DNA of 64,000 nt from Ophiobolus disseminans (GCA_010093685.1 MU006225.1:564507-628506); one strand, 5' to 3'. Counted from the first letter of the stretch, positions 20,787-32,373 are shown. The notes: a model not told the origin generated them from the sequence alone. Program-made: numbers and translations.

Positions 20787-21358
20787 GAGTTACTCACTCA
20801 CAGAGGACGCTCAGGTGCAGGCCAACAGGCGACGGAACAACTGAACTTGCTCTTTCGGCTTCTCGTAGAGGTATCTTCTCGTGATAGTAAGGGAACCAGT
20901 AAGGTATACTATTGGTTATCTGCCCAGATGGAGATCGCAGATGGTGGTTGTGAGCTCATCAAAAATTGAGGCGGGTGGAAACAGGTGGGCTGTAGCTTAC
21001 GTAACCAAGAATAGCGCAAGCATCACGGGTCGGCTACCTAGGTCACGATCATGCCAACAGCATCATGCTCGTATGCGTGAAAAAAGTGTAGAATCCCAAA
21101 ACATCGCACTATCATCAACAATGATGGAGGCTACCGACCGCTGCAATTCAAGGCATGGCCGATCATGCCCATTTGACGTGATCTTGTTCCACGACGAGCT
21201 CAACTCTAGATACAAGCCGCGGCCTCAATCCCTGTACACTTGATCCTCACAACATAGAGGGCATCCTCAGCTATATCATGTAACTTGTGGCTGCTCACTC
21301 ACACCAGTTCAGTGTGGCCTGGCTCCCGACCCAGCTCCGCGGCTTCACCCCTATTCAA
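20787..21358. other. Intergenic, 572 bp
   Basis: Contains the promoter of the HET gene and the 3' region of the methyltransferase gene. Small open frames here have no supporting similarity. Confidence 0.5.
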
Positions 21359-22851
21359 CTATTCCGGTTTGCGACCGTAAATGACCCAGAAGTTCCAATA
21401 TGCATGCAATTTTTTGTTGCGCAAATCCGCCCTGAAAGCCGCAGCAAAGACGCGCACCTCGTCGATAGACCAACCCAAGAAATTCGTGTATATCGCAAGC
21501 GTCATAGACTCTGCACCCCAGTTGAAGTTTTCGGAAACCCACTTGCCAATCTCCTTGAATCTCTTGTCCTTGGGCCATGTATTGATTGGCCATTTCGTAG
21601 GTATGGCAACAATGTCAACGAAGCCCGCATCCCTCATCATGCCCTCGACTTTGGGTATTTGGTCCAAGGGGAAGCCGGCCTTGTTGGCACCGTCGTGCAT
21701 GTAGTTGTGCCAGCGCACGATGGTGGAGTTCGAGGGCATCGAGCCGTCGTCACATCGGATCACAACATCGAGATCTTGAAGCTCGAAGTAGCCGTTTGGC
21801 TCAAGAAATCTGCGATAACGTGAGTGTAGTCCATAAGACGAGGAAGCTCCAACACTCACTCGTAGCACTGCTTGATGTAGCGCGGCCAGTCTTTGAATGC
21901 ACCGCACATCATTTGAGAGTGGATGTAATCAAATTTGCGGGAGAAAGTCCAGTCTTGTTCTAGGTCGTCAATCTCAAAGTTGAGATTGGGTGGGACACTG
22001 TGAGAATTTTTTCAGCATTCTGTTGTACAGTAGCTAGACCAACATGACGTACTTATGAGGTTGAACAGGTGCAAGGTCCACGCCGATGACTTCGGTCTCA
22101 GGGTGAGCATCGGCTAGACAGGTTGCGTAAGTTGCGGCCACTGACGTTCACGAGAATCAATTACCAAAATCTATTGCCCATATCCCCGTTCCACAGCCAG
22201 CGTCGAGGACTCGATTGATGTGTTTGAGGGGCGCAAGATTGAGCTTTTGGTTAATCGTGAGCCAGACTATGTGGTGTTGGAAGTCTGTAAAGGATCAGTC
22301 TTGCTGCAAATACAGTTCAGTTGAATATGATAACGCACCACACCGCTCTCTCTCTTCCTAGAGACGAGAGGGTCAGCATAACAGCAATAAGTAATCCACT
22401 ATGGCTTACCTCATCCATTGGGAGCAGATATTCTAGTAAGCATAATCAGCATCCCTGTTCTCAGCCACAACATTTAAACAATGACGAGGCGCTTACTAGC
22501 TTCCATGTACCCCGTGTAGCCTCGACCATGGAGCTTAATCTCCTTGATGAGATCTTCCCTTATCGAGGCGGTCGAGCTCGCCAACTGACGGTGCCACGTG
22601 ATCAGCCCAGTCTGGGGTACCTATCTAGGTGCAACCTAGCACAAGCACTTACGCTTTCGATGGCCGAATCACCGTCATCGAAGTCGGAATCATCGTTGTT
22701 CTGCGTGCCGTTCCGTTAGTTAAGGTGGCCGCCAAGCGCAAAGTGGGCTAAAACTTACAGTGTCAGGCTCGAGTGGGGCCGTATCGCCGACTTCTAGTTC
22801 GTCGCTAGCGGCAGAGAGGCGGTCCTCTTCGTTCGGATTGTTGGTCGCCAT
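21359..22851 (-). CDS. LaeA-like SAM-dependent methyltransferase
   Basis: Nine short exons read from MATNNPNEEDRLSAASDE to FWVIYGRKPE, about 350 residues. Features are an acidic N-terminus (NNDDSDFDDGDSAIES), then YLLPMDEEERERCDFQHHIVWLT. The SAM-binding motif I is VLDAGCGTGIWAIDFA, the acidic motif is EVIGVDLAP, followed by WTFSRKFDYIHSQMMCGAF and FLEPNGYFELQDLD. This matches the methyltransferase group that includes LaeA and many secondary-metabolite or stress-related enzymes; the substrate cannot be told. It is transcribed away from a P450 gene across 258 bp, suggesting co-regulation. Exon borders were joined by hand and the 8- and 6-residue exons are the least certain. Confidence 0.85.
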
Positions 22852-23109
22852 GCTTCGCAGTGCAGACGATTGTCGCAACGGCAATGAGTTTCACAACGCA
22901 GACGTTGCCAGCGGCTGGGGGTTGAAGGGGGTGAGCTTTGACAGCGGGAGCAGCTAGCCGCGCCGCACTTGGCGCGCCAGGTTTAATATTCGTGGTCCGC
23001 CCCCTCGTCAAGGATTCAGCTTCAGCGACCACCTCCCCGGGTCAGTACCACGCAGCCTGTCGCTGTTTACATACGCCCGTGACACGTTTATAAGCTAGGT
23101 CTCACCGCA
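22852..23109. promoter_or_regulatory. Short divergent promoter of methyltransferase and P450
   Basis: 258 bp between opposing start codons. The centre is GC-rich with a GGCGCGCC palindrome (near 22970), and TTTATAA lies about 20 bp before the P450 start. A bidirectional promoter is inferred from the geometry. Confidence 0.55.
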
Positions 23110-24928
23110 ATGGGAGCCATCGACAGTGCGACTCTCGCCCTTGGCGTGGCAAGCGCGGCCCTGCTTGCTTATCTTGTCCGCCTCGTGTTGCAGTGGCGAC
23201 GTCTGTCGCATGTCCCGGGCCCTTTCTGGGCGGGCCTCACCAAAGGATGGCTTGCACGAGAGTCGCTCAAAGCGCGCCAGCCAATTTCGTTCAAGAAAGT
23301 CAACGAGAAATATGGTGAGTTGCTGACTGTGAATCGGACACACGTGTTCTGACGGTGTGAACAGGCTCGCTTGCGCGCGTCGGGCCAAATGAGTTGATTA
23401 CAGACGATCCAGAGCTTATGCGAAGGATGATGGCGGTCCGGTCCGAGTACACCAGAGGCCACTGTAAGATCACCCTGCGGACCCATGCGTAATCAATCCT
23501 GATAATCCCCAGGGTACAGCGCCATGAAATTCGACCCGGCTAGAGATAGCTTATTTTCTATGCGCGATGAAGTTGCGCACACCAAGTTGAGAGCCAAGAT
23601 GGCCGCCGGCGTAAGCTCACTCTATTCCAAAATCTGTAGCTGTAGTACCTGACCCAATCAACAATCAGTACTCTGGAAAGGAAAATGAGTCAATGGAGGG
23701 CTCCATCGACATGGAGATCGGCAAGCTCGTTCACCTCCTCGAAACCAAGTACATCTCGACACCCCAAGAGTACCGGCCCGTGGACTTTGGCGAGAAGGCA
23801 TCCTTCTTCACCCTGGATGTCATCAGTGAATTGGCCTTTGGACAGGCCTTTGGCTATCTTGACCAGGACGCCGATGTCTACAACTACCTCGCGATAACGA
23901 AGACATTTATCCCAATAATGATGGTGTTGGGCGACATTCCCTACCTGGCAGGTGCGCTTCATTCGAAATATCTTAGGGGTCTACTTCCTTCAGAAAGCGA
24001 CAAACTCGGTTTCGGTGCTTTCATTGGGTGTGTATCCGCCCTTTCCTATGAAGTAGCTCGGCTAACAGCCGTTAAGCGTGGCGAAGAAACTCGTAGCTAA
24101 GCGGTATGGGCCTGATGCCAAGTCTCAACCTGACATGCTGGGTTCATTTGTTCGACATGGGCTCACTCAAGAGGAAGCTTCTGGAGAAGCGCTACTTCAG
24201 GTTGTTGCTGGAAGTGACACGTCAGCCGGCACCATTCGAACCGTCATGCTGAGCATCTTGACCAACCCGACCTCGTATAGGAAGCTACGCGAGGAAATCG
24301 ACCAAGGCATTGCTACAGGAAAGATCTCCTCGCCCATCAAGGATTCCGAAGGACGCCAGCTGCCCTTTCTGCAGGCCGTAATCAAAGAAGCGCTTCGCCT
24401 CATGCCGCCCGCTTCTGGAGCTTTCTTCAAAGAAGTGCCTCCAGCGGGAGACACGATCGATGGCAAATTCATCCCTGGTGGTACACAGATTGGTTCGTCA
24501 CCCCTGGCTATCCATTGCTCGAAAAAGATCTTCGGTGCAGACGCAGATAATTTCAGGCCGGAGAGGTGGATTGAAGCAACCCCAGAGAAGTTCCATGAGA
24601 TGACCAGCACCGTCGATCTCGTCTTCCACTATGGCAAGTATCAGTGCCTTGGCAAGAATGTGGCATTCATGGAGTTCAATAAGATCTTCGTCGAGGTATG
24701 TGTCAAAGTCCGATGTGTAAACGTGACGGAAACTTACGTTGCTTGTAGCTCTTGAGAAAGTTTGACTTCGCCATTGCCAACCCTGCACGGCCTACAGAGG
24801 TATCGAACTCAGTAAGTGCGATTCTTGTGTTATGCATATCGTCCTCGGGTGCGCCTACTAACACCAAGTTACAGGGCATCTGGCTTATGGAGAACTTCTG
24901 GGTTCGATGCGAACACAGACAAACGTAA
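23110..24928 (+). CDS. Cytochrome P450 monooxygenase (pisatin demethylase-like)
   Basis: Seven exons (about 23110..23314, 23365..23463, 23513..23610, 23669..24027, 24077..24695, 24750..24812, 24875..24928) give about 498 residues. An N-terminal anchor (ALGVASAALLAYLVRLVL) precedes the Pro-rich hinge HVPGPFWAG. Helix I is AGSDTSAG, the ExxR motif is KEALRL, the PERF-type segment is FRPERW, and the haem loop is FHYGKYQCLGKNVA, where Tyr replaces the usual Gly and Lys the usual Arg. It is an ER-anchored oxidase of unknown substrate. Sequence character is nearest to the group that includes pisatin demethylase. Its divergent partner is a methyltransferase, so the two may modify the same compound. 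Confidence 0.9.
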
Positions 24929-25284
24929 TTTTCGTGGGGTTGTGACGGTTTGGAGGAAGCAAGAAGCAACATTTGTCAAGTTGACGTGGGGTGAAAAAGT
25001 GGGGCTCCTGCCAAGAAAACTCTTTGAGGACAATCCTAGGTCAGGGCAACGTTAGCTCTTGCACATTTCCCTTGATTGTTCTGCTGTTACGCTTAAGACG
25101 TGCTACAATATCGAAGATGTATGCCACGCCCCGTTTGTATTACGCGTCAACAAGCCTCTCCAGAAACGCACTGCGCCACGGCTACGCGGCCGATGACGTT
25201 GAACTGACAGTAGTACGTTGTGTTACACTCGCAACGCAGTCTCTATCTCTATTGATACAAACATGCTAACTATAAGCCTCAATA
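24929..25284. other. Intergenic, P450 to HET gene
   Basis: 356 bp with no recognised gene; holds the P450 3' UTR and the HET gene promoter. Confidence 0.5.
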
Positions 25285-26697
25285 ATGTCGCAGCTACTAG
25301 CGGAAAGACACTCCTCCAATGCGCTACATATCAGCGCCTCAATCGAACCTACAAACGACTTCCAACACCAGCCTCTGGATACCACCAAACAGGAAGTACG
25401 CCTGGTAAAATTGCATCGAGCGGCAGCCGATGAGCATACACATGTGTTTTGCGACGTGCGCACCTTCGAAATAGCTACTGCCCCTCCGTACGTAGCGTTA
25501 TCGTATACCTGGGGTCCTCCGGAGCCTAAACGAGTCATCTTCATTGGCGATAAATCCTACGAAGTCCGCGAGAATCTTTACAACTTCTTGTACGCCTTTC
25601 GTAGCGAGGAAAGCAATACCGAGTATATCTACATCGACCAATTATGTATCGACCAGGGAAGTCCAGATGAGCGCAATCATCAGGTCCGCCTCATGGCTCC
25701 AATTTACACACAATGTACATTCGTTATTGTCTGGCTGGATGAAACCTCTGCAAACGCCGTTTCGGGCTTCGCTGCCACCCTGCATCCAGATTACGCCGAG
25801 GTCATCTTGCGAAACAGGTACTTCACACGCCTGTGGATTGTGCAAGAAGTGCTCCTTCCTCCAGAAGTCCGCGTGCTCTGCAACAACATATGGCTATCCT
25901 GGAACGCACTTGGGGACTTGATCTGGAAAATGCCAAACTGGTACCTTTCTATCTACAGAGCTCATGACACAGCGTCTATGGCATGGCTCTTCGGCTCCGC
26001 GCGACGCAAGCTGTGGGATGGACAGGACCGCTTACCACTCGAGCGCTGCGTCGACCTCTTTGCTTGCATGGAATGTGAAGATCCTCGCGACAAAGTCTAC
26101 GGCCTGTTAGGGCTTGCGAGCGGAGAAGAGCATCCGGAGGTGGACTACCGCAAGACAGTGCACGAGGTGTTCCTGGACACCATCACGGCGCTGCGACGGG
26201 CGCACTGGAAGCGCTGCTTAGAGACCGGAAAGGGACACGATGGGTTTGGGCACCGGCGTGCCTCTTATTACAAGTTGGGCATGCTTATGGGACTTGGTGT
26301 GACTGAGCTGGCCAGTCTGGCACCGTTCCTCACGGCAATCTGCCAGGCCGAGCAGCTGGAATCGTCAAGAGTCGATCAGCATCCGGACCGATCTCCGGTC
26401 GTAGCCTTGGGGTTTGATGCAGGGCTTAGTGGGCACCCTTCGAGGTGGTGGTATGTGTACCTTGGAGCCCGGTACGATTTCTGGACGGAGAGCTCCCCTC
26501 CCGCGCCGCGTGCAGATCGACTGGCGGCACCCGCCCGCCGCGTAGACGGCATATTATCTACCATCATCGACACTAGACGGAGATACTGTCAAATTAAAAC
26601 ATCAAAGGTTGATTGCTATGGTATAACCCTAACGATCCTCAGCACCCCTTCACGCACTGGCAAAATGACTTCCCGGACGCTAACCGAACAATTTTGA
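25285..26697 (+). CDS. HET-domain (heterokaryon incompatibility) protein
   Basis: A single exon encodes 470 residues. HET motifs are YVALSYTWGPPEP (about residue 72), YIYIDQLCIDQGSPDERNHQV, YTQCTFVIVWLDE, YFTRLWIVQEVLLPP and DPRDKVYGLLGLA. The C-terminal half has no recognised domain (no NACHT, ankyrin or WD40). It belongs to the HET family that mediates non-self recognition and cell death at fusion. The frame is intact, in contrast to the frameshifted HET gene 4.5 kb upstream; the two share the domain but not close sequence. The final about 50 residues are low in similarity to typical members and the true stop could lie elsewhere if an intron was missed. Confidence 0.88.
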   Translation: MSQLLAERHSSNALHISASIEPTNDFQHQPLDTTKQEVRLVKLHRAAADEHTHVFCDVRTFEIATAPPYVALSYTWGPPEPKRVIFIGDKSYEVRENLYNFLYAFRSEESNTEYIYIDQLCIDQGSPDERNHQVRLMAPIYTQCTFVIVWLDETSANAVSGFAATLHPDYAEVILRNRYFTRLWIVQEVLLPPEVRVLCNNIWLSWNALGDLIWKMPNWYLSIYRAHDTASMAWLFGSARRKLWDGQDRLPLERCVDLFACMECEDPRDKVYGLLGLASGEEHPEVDYRKTVHEVFLDTITALRRAHWKRCLETGKGHDGFGHRRASYYKLGMLMGLGVTELASLAPFLTAICQAEQLESSRVDQHPDRSPVVALGFDAGLSGHPSRWWYVYLGARYDFWTESSPPAPRADRLAAPARRVDGILSTIIDTRRRYCQIKTSKVDCYGITLTILSTPSRTGKMTSRTLTEQF

Positions 26698-27014
26698 TTC
26701 GATCTCGAGGAACAAGTATAACAAAGCCTGCTATTCTTCTCGCAATCTCCGGTGTCCAGATTGGTAATTTTGCGGACTTACCGTAGGCCTCACGCTTATT
26801 ACCTAACTCCGACTGAATACGTGTTTTGTAGGGCTTGTCTTTCTGTGTTTAAAACAATGAAGCACGCACAAACACCAAAGTTACACACACAGCGCAACGG
26901 CAGGATACCGAACTCGTTCCATTTTGTTTACAAAAGACTGAATACATTGATCCACCAACCAGCCCGCTTCACGCCCCACCATACCCCAAGAAATCACCAC
27001 CGCCACAAACCACG
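26698..27014. other. Intergenic, HET gene to SDR
   Basis: 317 bp, AC-rich towards the right end (likely 5' UTR of the SDR). No other signal. Confidence 0.5.
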
Positions 27015-27861
27015 ATGCAGACCGTCCTGATCGTTGGAGCGACAGGCAACATCGGCGCCTCGGCCATACACGCTGCTCTGCGCTCTAACCTCCACGTCCT
27101 CGCGATCGTCCGCAACCAGGCTTCGGCGGAGAAGCTGTTCGCGAACGTAGGAACTCGCGAGGACATTACCACAGTAGAAGCGGACATTACGTCTGACCGG
27201 GGAGTAAAAGATGTGGTAGAGAAAGTGTGGAAGGGAGAGTTACCAGCATTTCAGCATGTATACGCTGCAGGTGAGTCTGTACTTTGTCGAAGTGTATGTA
27301 TATTAGGGTTTTGGCTGACGAGACGGGCGATGAGCAGCTGGCGGATTATTCGACACGACATCCATCCTCGATCTGACCATGGAAGATGTACGGAAGCATA
27401 TGCGAGTCAATTTCGAGCCGAACCTTTGTGAGTGTGGCCATGTCGTAGACAGGTATTCACAATGCGGAAAGAACTGATGCGTGTCGACAGTCGCCTATCA
27501 AGCGACCATCCCCTATCTTCTTAAGCAAAACGACCCTACAAGCACCTGGACGCTGTGCACAGGCGCAAGTGGAGACAATGGGGGTCGCGCAGCAGCCAGC
27601 ATGACACAGGGCGCACTTTACTCCTTAGCGAACGTGGCATGCCTCGACAACGCGGATACAAACGTCCGCTTCAATGAGATCTATCTCGGCTTGTTTGTGA
27701 TAGCAGGTGCTGCAGCGGAGCAGTTCGGAGCGATGGAGGCGTCGGAATTTGCTATTGTGTACGAGAAGATTTTGGCCCGCCCGGACATCAAAGGCTGCCG
27801 CATGATGGTGTGCCAGCGGGAGGATTTGACGGATTTGAGGTTCAGCGAGAAGTTGGAGTAG
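27015..27861 (+). CDS. Atypical short-chain dehydrogenase/reductase
   Basis: Three exons (27015..27270, 27338..27427, 27491..27861) give 238 residues. The Rossmann motif GATGNIGASA at residues 8-17 indicates NAD(P) binding. HVYAAAGGLFDTT corresponds to the NNAG region, and TWTLCTGASGDNGG and NVRFNEIYLGLFV to the later strands. Where classical SDRs have YxxxK, this protein reads YSLAN, so the catalytic Lys is missing. It may be a non-catalytic or redox-sensor member, or use another residue. It sits between a HET gene and a zinc-cluster regulator and could belong to the same accessory block as the methyltransferase and P450. Confidence 0.8.
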
Positions 27862-28129
27862 GAGGCGGGGAGTGTGATTTGGAGTCGCTGACGTAGCGCG
27901 GGTTTGTGTCAGAAGGTAGGCACATCTTTGCTATGTCACATGAGGCCAATTATTCGTCTCGCGATCTCTGGAACTCATTAGTGCTACCATAGAGGAGGGC
28001 ATACCAGCACCTTTTTACATCTATCTCTCTACTCTCAAATCCCCAACGCCAAAACTGAGATACGAGCATCGACGCTAAGAAAACTACACTCGCGCCAATC
28101 GAATTCTCAGGCGTCACATATGTGGATGC

Positions 28130-30023
28130 TTACATACAGCTGATAGAGCACTGCGAGGAGAAAAGTTCATATAAAGCCTGCCCGTCTCCGCCTCCGCAAT
28201 GCTCCCAGCTCAAATCAACATACTCTCGAACCACCGGCGGCTTGCGAAAAGGGATAGATGGTACCAAAATCGACAGGATATCCCAGAAGCTCTGGTCGAC
28301 ATGACCCCGACGCTTCGCCCTCTCTATGCACCAGATCAGGGGATTCGGACCGTCAAACAGACATGACGTCAATCTGTGCAAGTAGCACGAAAGGTATTGA
28401 ATCAGATGTTGGCGCATCGCTTCAAAGGTTGTACCCCGAGGACAGGCCACTGCAGCAGCTGGTACGTCTCCTCTTAATGCGATTACCTGATCAAGTAACA
28501 ATGCAGCTTGAACGATTAACGCGTGTTTTCGAATTGGGCTTGGCGCCACCCTGATTGTACGGTTCAGTGCTCGTCCAAGGGACGCGAATGCTACCACTGC
28601 ACAGATGGCTCGCAACGTCTGTATGTATCGAACACGCCCTATGAGCTCGGCTCCGAGGATTGGACTTCCCATCAAGATGGTGTTCAGCCGAATGAGCATG
28701 TATAGAGGACAGGTCTCGCTCAAAATGAAGGGGTGAACTTCCATGGCTCGGTCGGCATGTGTGTGCACCAACACCTTGATGTAAAGATCCTTGAGATCAG
28801 GCAGCCATGCCGAGGCGTAGTTCTGTACGAAGATAAGGTTGTATAAAGGGATGGCCGTGCGTAGTTCCGGCGTTGACTGGGTGCTTGCGCCTTCGAAATG
28901 CTCGTGAAGGCCCTGGGAAAGCGAGATCCCTGGTTTGGTGAGTCATGTCCCACGTGCGATGAAGAAGGGCTTACCCAATGCGAAGATATTGAGGTCTGGT
29001 AGATTTGAGCTGACGCAGAACGTCCATTGAAACGTCTCAGTGCTGCGACCTCCAGCAAATTGCTTTGCACAACCACTACACAGGCGATTCTCGGAGCACT
29101 ATAGCGATTAGTTCGAGGCTTGAAGACTAGATCACACATACATACCTTGTTCTTGTGAACACAGCATCGAAGGCATGCTCCATGCGCACGCACCTTCTTC
29201 GCCTCGTCGAGTTGTTCCTGGGTCTGTTTCATCCGTTTCTTTGTCGCACCTCGTACACTACCCAACTCGATGCAGTACCCACCCTCAAATTCGATTGGCA
29301 AGACTCTCTTCTTCCCAGTGGTGGACCGATGGGTCATATCGTGAACGTACGCTGTTGCAAGCGATACAGCTGGTAGCGTTTCGGTAGGGGCACTCGGCTA
29401 CTCTAGTCAATTCCACAACGGCAATCGCTCTAGGGAGTCACTCACCAAGCCCTCGTTCGGTTGAGAGCATAACCCGGATAGAAGCATGTCACTACTTTGG
29501 TGGTTGTAGTCTTGGATACCATGCAAAGTGATGATTTCCGGTGCAGGCGAGTACAGCGTGGCAGAGGTCACTGTGCTGGGCACCCACGGCTCAATGACTG
29601 GGGGTTGGATATCCTCTGTGTTTAGGGCAGCGTTCTCTAGGTCAAAGAACTCGAAGGTATCCGACGTATCGTCCACAGCGGTCACACTACACTCAGCTTC
29701 TGGTGCTGCTTCGAATCTGCTGATTTCGTTCAGAAGTGCATGTTGAGTAATATCGTGGTATATGCCGGACGGGGCTCCGAGGTGAGCTTCAGACTCCTGT
29801 GTAGACCATCGTTAGCAGGTACTCTGTCAAGGATCCTTCGTCTTCTATAGGCAGAGCAGCCGCAGGGTTTGCCTCTTTGTGGTTCGCAAATTGGCGAACA
29901 AGGCAATCGGAGTAAGAAGCGCCAGCGGAACAACAACGAGACGGCATCTACGTGGGAACTTACCTCGTTTGTTACCGACATTGGGCCATTGAAGCTCCAC
30001 CACTGTCCTTGTAAGTCCGCCAT
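28130..30023 (-). CDS. Zn2Cys6-like transcription regulator
   Basis: Five exons (30023..29964, 29796..29446, 29397..29146, 29098..28975, 28929..28130) give 528 residues. The cysteine cluster sits in the middle (about residue 207) rather than at the N-terminus: VRAHGACLRCCVHKNK then CSENRLCSGC across an intron. The spacing is Cx2Cx6Cx5Cx2C, with the next Cys 17 residues on, so the sixth zinc ligand is not at the usual position. A basic Lys-rich helix precedes it (ATKKRMKQTQEQLDEAKK). The C-terminal about 320 residues are helical and lack a named domain. Fungi have a known class with the GACLRCxxxKxxC signature, mostly of unknown targets. Confidence 0.8.
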
Positions 30024-30895
30024 CTCAACTTGCTGAAATGAATAGAAGAAGGCCCTTCACACACTGAAGACTGGTGCTCGGTCAAAAAATCGTACTTATC
30101 TTGGATGGATTCACAGCCTCTCTTCCAGTGTTGCCGGTTCTCAAATAGGTAAGCCCCTTTTCCTCATTGGTTGTGAATCTAAAAGTGGGTCTACCATTTC
30201 CTCGCCGGTTGCACGGTCATCGGGGCCGAAAATGAGCCAACCACGTTTGCGCAATTCTTACCGGTCGACTCGTCGCCGCTTGGATTGACCATTAGGGATA
30301 CACGCTAACGATGTACTTCCATGTGTGATTGGTTGTTGAGGGCGGAGCTAAGTGGCAGAACTTTTGCTTTTGAAGTCAAAACACGCTAGTTAGCGCGAAT
30401 CCTCGCACGCGCATGTCAACGGTACGCCGTTGCACCTATACTGCAAAAGAATGCGGCGTACACGCCTCTTTCTTGAAATATTAAGAGCTCTGCAGACCGA
30501 CAATCACATTGAAGGACCTACTTGTGGCTCGCGAGCACAACGCTAAGGCTCGTTGTCCACTCAGCTTCGAAGTTTAGCGAAAAGCTCGGTGCTTACAAGT
30601 AGGAAGTTTAATGATGAATCTAGGGTCCATATGTCAAAAAGGAACTGTGTCTTTGCCGGTCGGAAATACGATAATCCACCGTCGCCGGTCGAGGTCTGTG
30701 CACATGCTTTTCGTGGCTCAGCACCAGCAGCATGATAGAACGGAGCAGTACAATACATATAAGGATACACACGCATCGCTCTCCTGTAACAGGATACCAT
30801 CAAGCAACTTCAAGTCTCATCCACTCGCCACCTTCCGCTCCTTCTTTCAAGGACTTACAAGTCTAAGCCAAGTCCTTCTCACATCTGCGCTAACT
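30024..30895. other. Intergenic, divergent upstream region of regulator and small ORF
   Basis: 872 bp between a minus-strand regulator start and a plus-strand small ORF. No gene or clear repeat seen. Confidence 0.5.
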
Positions 30896-31096
30896 ATGGC
30901 GACTATTCCCTCCGAGTACTCGCAAATTGGGCAGAACAGGATGTCTATGGAAAGCATCCTCACCATCATCAGCATCATGGTCATGGTCATCGTACCAGTG
31001 GTTGGCATTGCTATCAAAATGCTGATACTTCCTCGTGGTGAGATACCTTCACTGATTCCACGCCTTGTGTACCGTCTAATTCACCGTAGTCCGTAA
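30896..31096 (+). CDS. Small single-pass membrane protein (66 residues)
   Basis: The open frame from MATIPSEYSQIGQNRMSM runs to a TAA. It has one strongly hydrophobic helix (ILTIISIMVMVIVPVVGIAIKMLIL, residues about 20-44) followed by a basic tail (RLVYRLIHRS), giving an Nout/Cin positive-inside pattern. No family was recognised. Support is the TM organisation and an AC/pyrimidine-rich leader before the ATG; it could still be chance. Confidence 0.4.
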   Translation: MATIPSEYSQIGQNRMSMESILTIISIMVMVIVPVVGIAIKMLILPRGEIPSLIPRLVYRLIHRSP

Positions 31097-31276
31097 TCGA
31101 GCACCACAAGCATAAAGGCGGCGGCCTGACACTCATCACCCTCGACATACAAAAATTGGACAAAGGACACCAATTACACAATATCCGCATGAATATACCA
31201 AACAACACTGCTCTATCCAAGCCGCATTATCTACCACATAATAGTTCCTCTTTCTTCCACACTCTCACATACCACT

Positions 31277-32373
31277 CTAAGTCCAACTCCTCCTCCCCAA
31301 CCACTTCTCCAACATACCCGCAAACACCTGATTTGTCCGACTCCCCAAATGCCCACTATCATACCAGAAATACGTATCCAGCCCCTCTCCGCACCCATAC
31401 TTGCTCGGATCAGATCGGATATCCGCTTTGTTAAACCCCGGGCAGAACTTCGTTACGTTCTTGAAGCCATACGCGTCATGCTGGTCTAATATCGAATTAA
31501 GCACGGTGTTGACGTCGTACTGCAATACCGTTGCGTCGCTGTGCCGCGATGCAAATGCATCAGCGTGACTAGCGGCTATATTGTTGAATGTATTGATGAG
31601 GCTTGCGTTCACGGCTGGTGACGGCGAGCGATCTAGTGGCGGGAGGTTCATGATCAAGTATTTCTTGTATCCCAGACGATATATTTTCTCTACGTTCGAC
31701 CAGACATTTCGTTGGACCTTTTCGTACAGCGGAGTGAAAGACTCGTTCTTGCCGCGCAGCTTCGCGAGGTCGTTGATGTCGTTTATACCGATCCAGACAG
31801 CTACCAGTGCATCTGATTTATCCAGGCCGATGGATTGTAACGCTGGGTTGCCGTAGGAAGCGAATTGTTCGATTTGCTGGGCGAAGGAGACAGTGTGGTT
31901 CCAGTGCGCGGGCGTGAAGCCGTCTTCGGATATGGTGTTTGCGCCGCCGTAAGCGAAGGACCAGAGCTGTTTCACGCAAGTTTGGGGGTCGGTCAGCCCT
32001 TTTTGCACGCCGCATTGCGTGAGGTATTCGATCCAGTTTGAGCCGCCGGCGGCGGAGCCTTGGTTTGCCCAGGTCTGGTTTAGGACGATGCGGTTTGAGA
32101 AGAGCTTGGCGGGCGTGAAGGTTAGGTTGAAGTTGTCGCCGATGTAGGTTGCGTTTGTGCGGCCAAGGGTGCCTTGGACGTAGGTGTAGCTGTCTGTTTG
32201 AAGAGTACTGTTAGGGGATGTTTCTTCTTTGTGGAAGAGAAGTACTCACCGCCAAACGCAATGACAGATTTCGTCGAATTCCAATTGAACTTGTCCTTCT
32301 CGTGTCTATCCCCTTTCGGAGCAGCCGCTACCACTCCAGCCGACACCAATCCAAAGAACAGTTTCAACATCAT
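31277..32373 (-). CDS. Secreted GDSL esterase (CE16-like acetylesterase)
   Basis: Two exons (32373..32250, 32193..31277) give 346 residues. A signal peptide (MMLKLFFGLVSAGVVAAAP) is followed by block I across the 56 bp intron, IAFGDSYTYVQG, with the nucleophile Ser. Block II Gly is in FAYGGANT, block III in WIGINDIND, and the catalytic Asp/His in YDSGHLGS. Sites for N-glycosylation are plentiful (NAT, NLT, NQT, NHT). CE16 enzymes deacetylate hemicellulose-derived oligosaccharides outside the cell, so the gene fits with the CDH and AA9 genes as plant-wall degradation, although it is 25 kb away. The substrate is inferred from family only. Confidence 0.9.

Noticed and set aside
28363..28370. A second TGACGTCA palindrome as a regulatory site
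   Set aside because: It lies inside the coding exon of the zinc-cluster regulator and needs no regulatory explanation.
17794..30023. A complete secondary-metabolite biosynthetic cluster
   Set aside because: No PKS, NRPS, terpene cyclase, DMATS or RiPP precursor was found between the genes; only tailoring-type enzymes are present.
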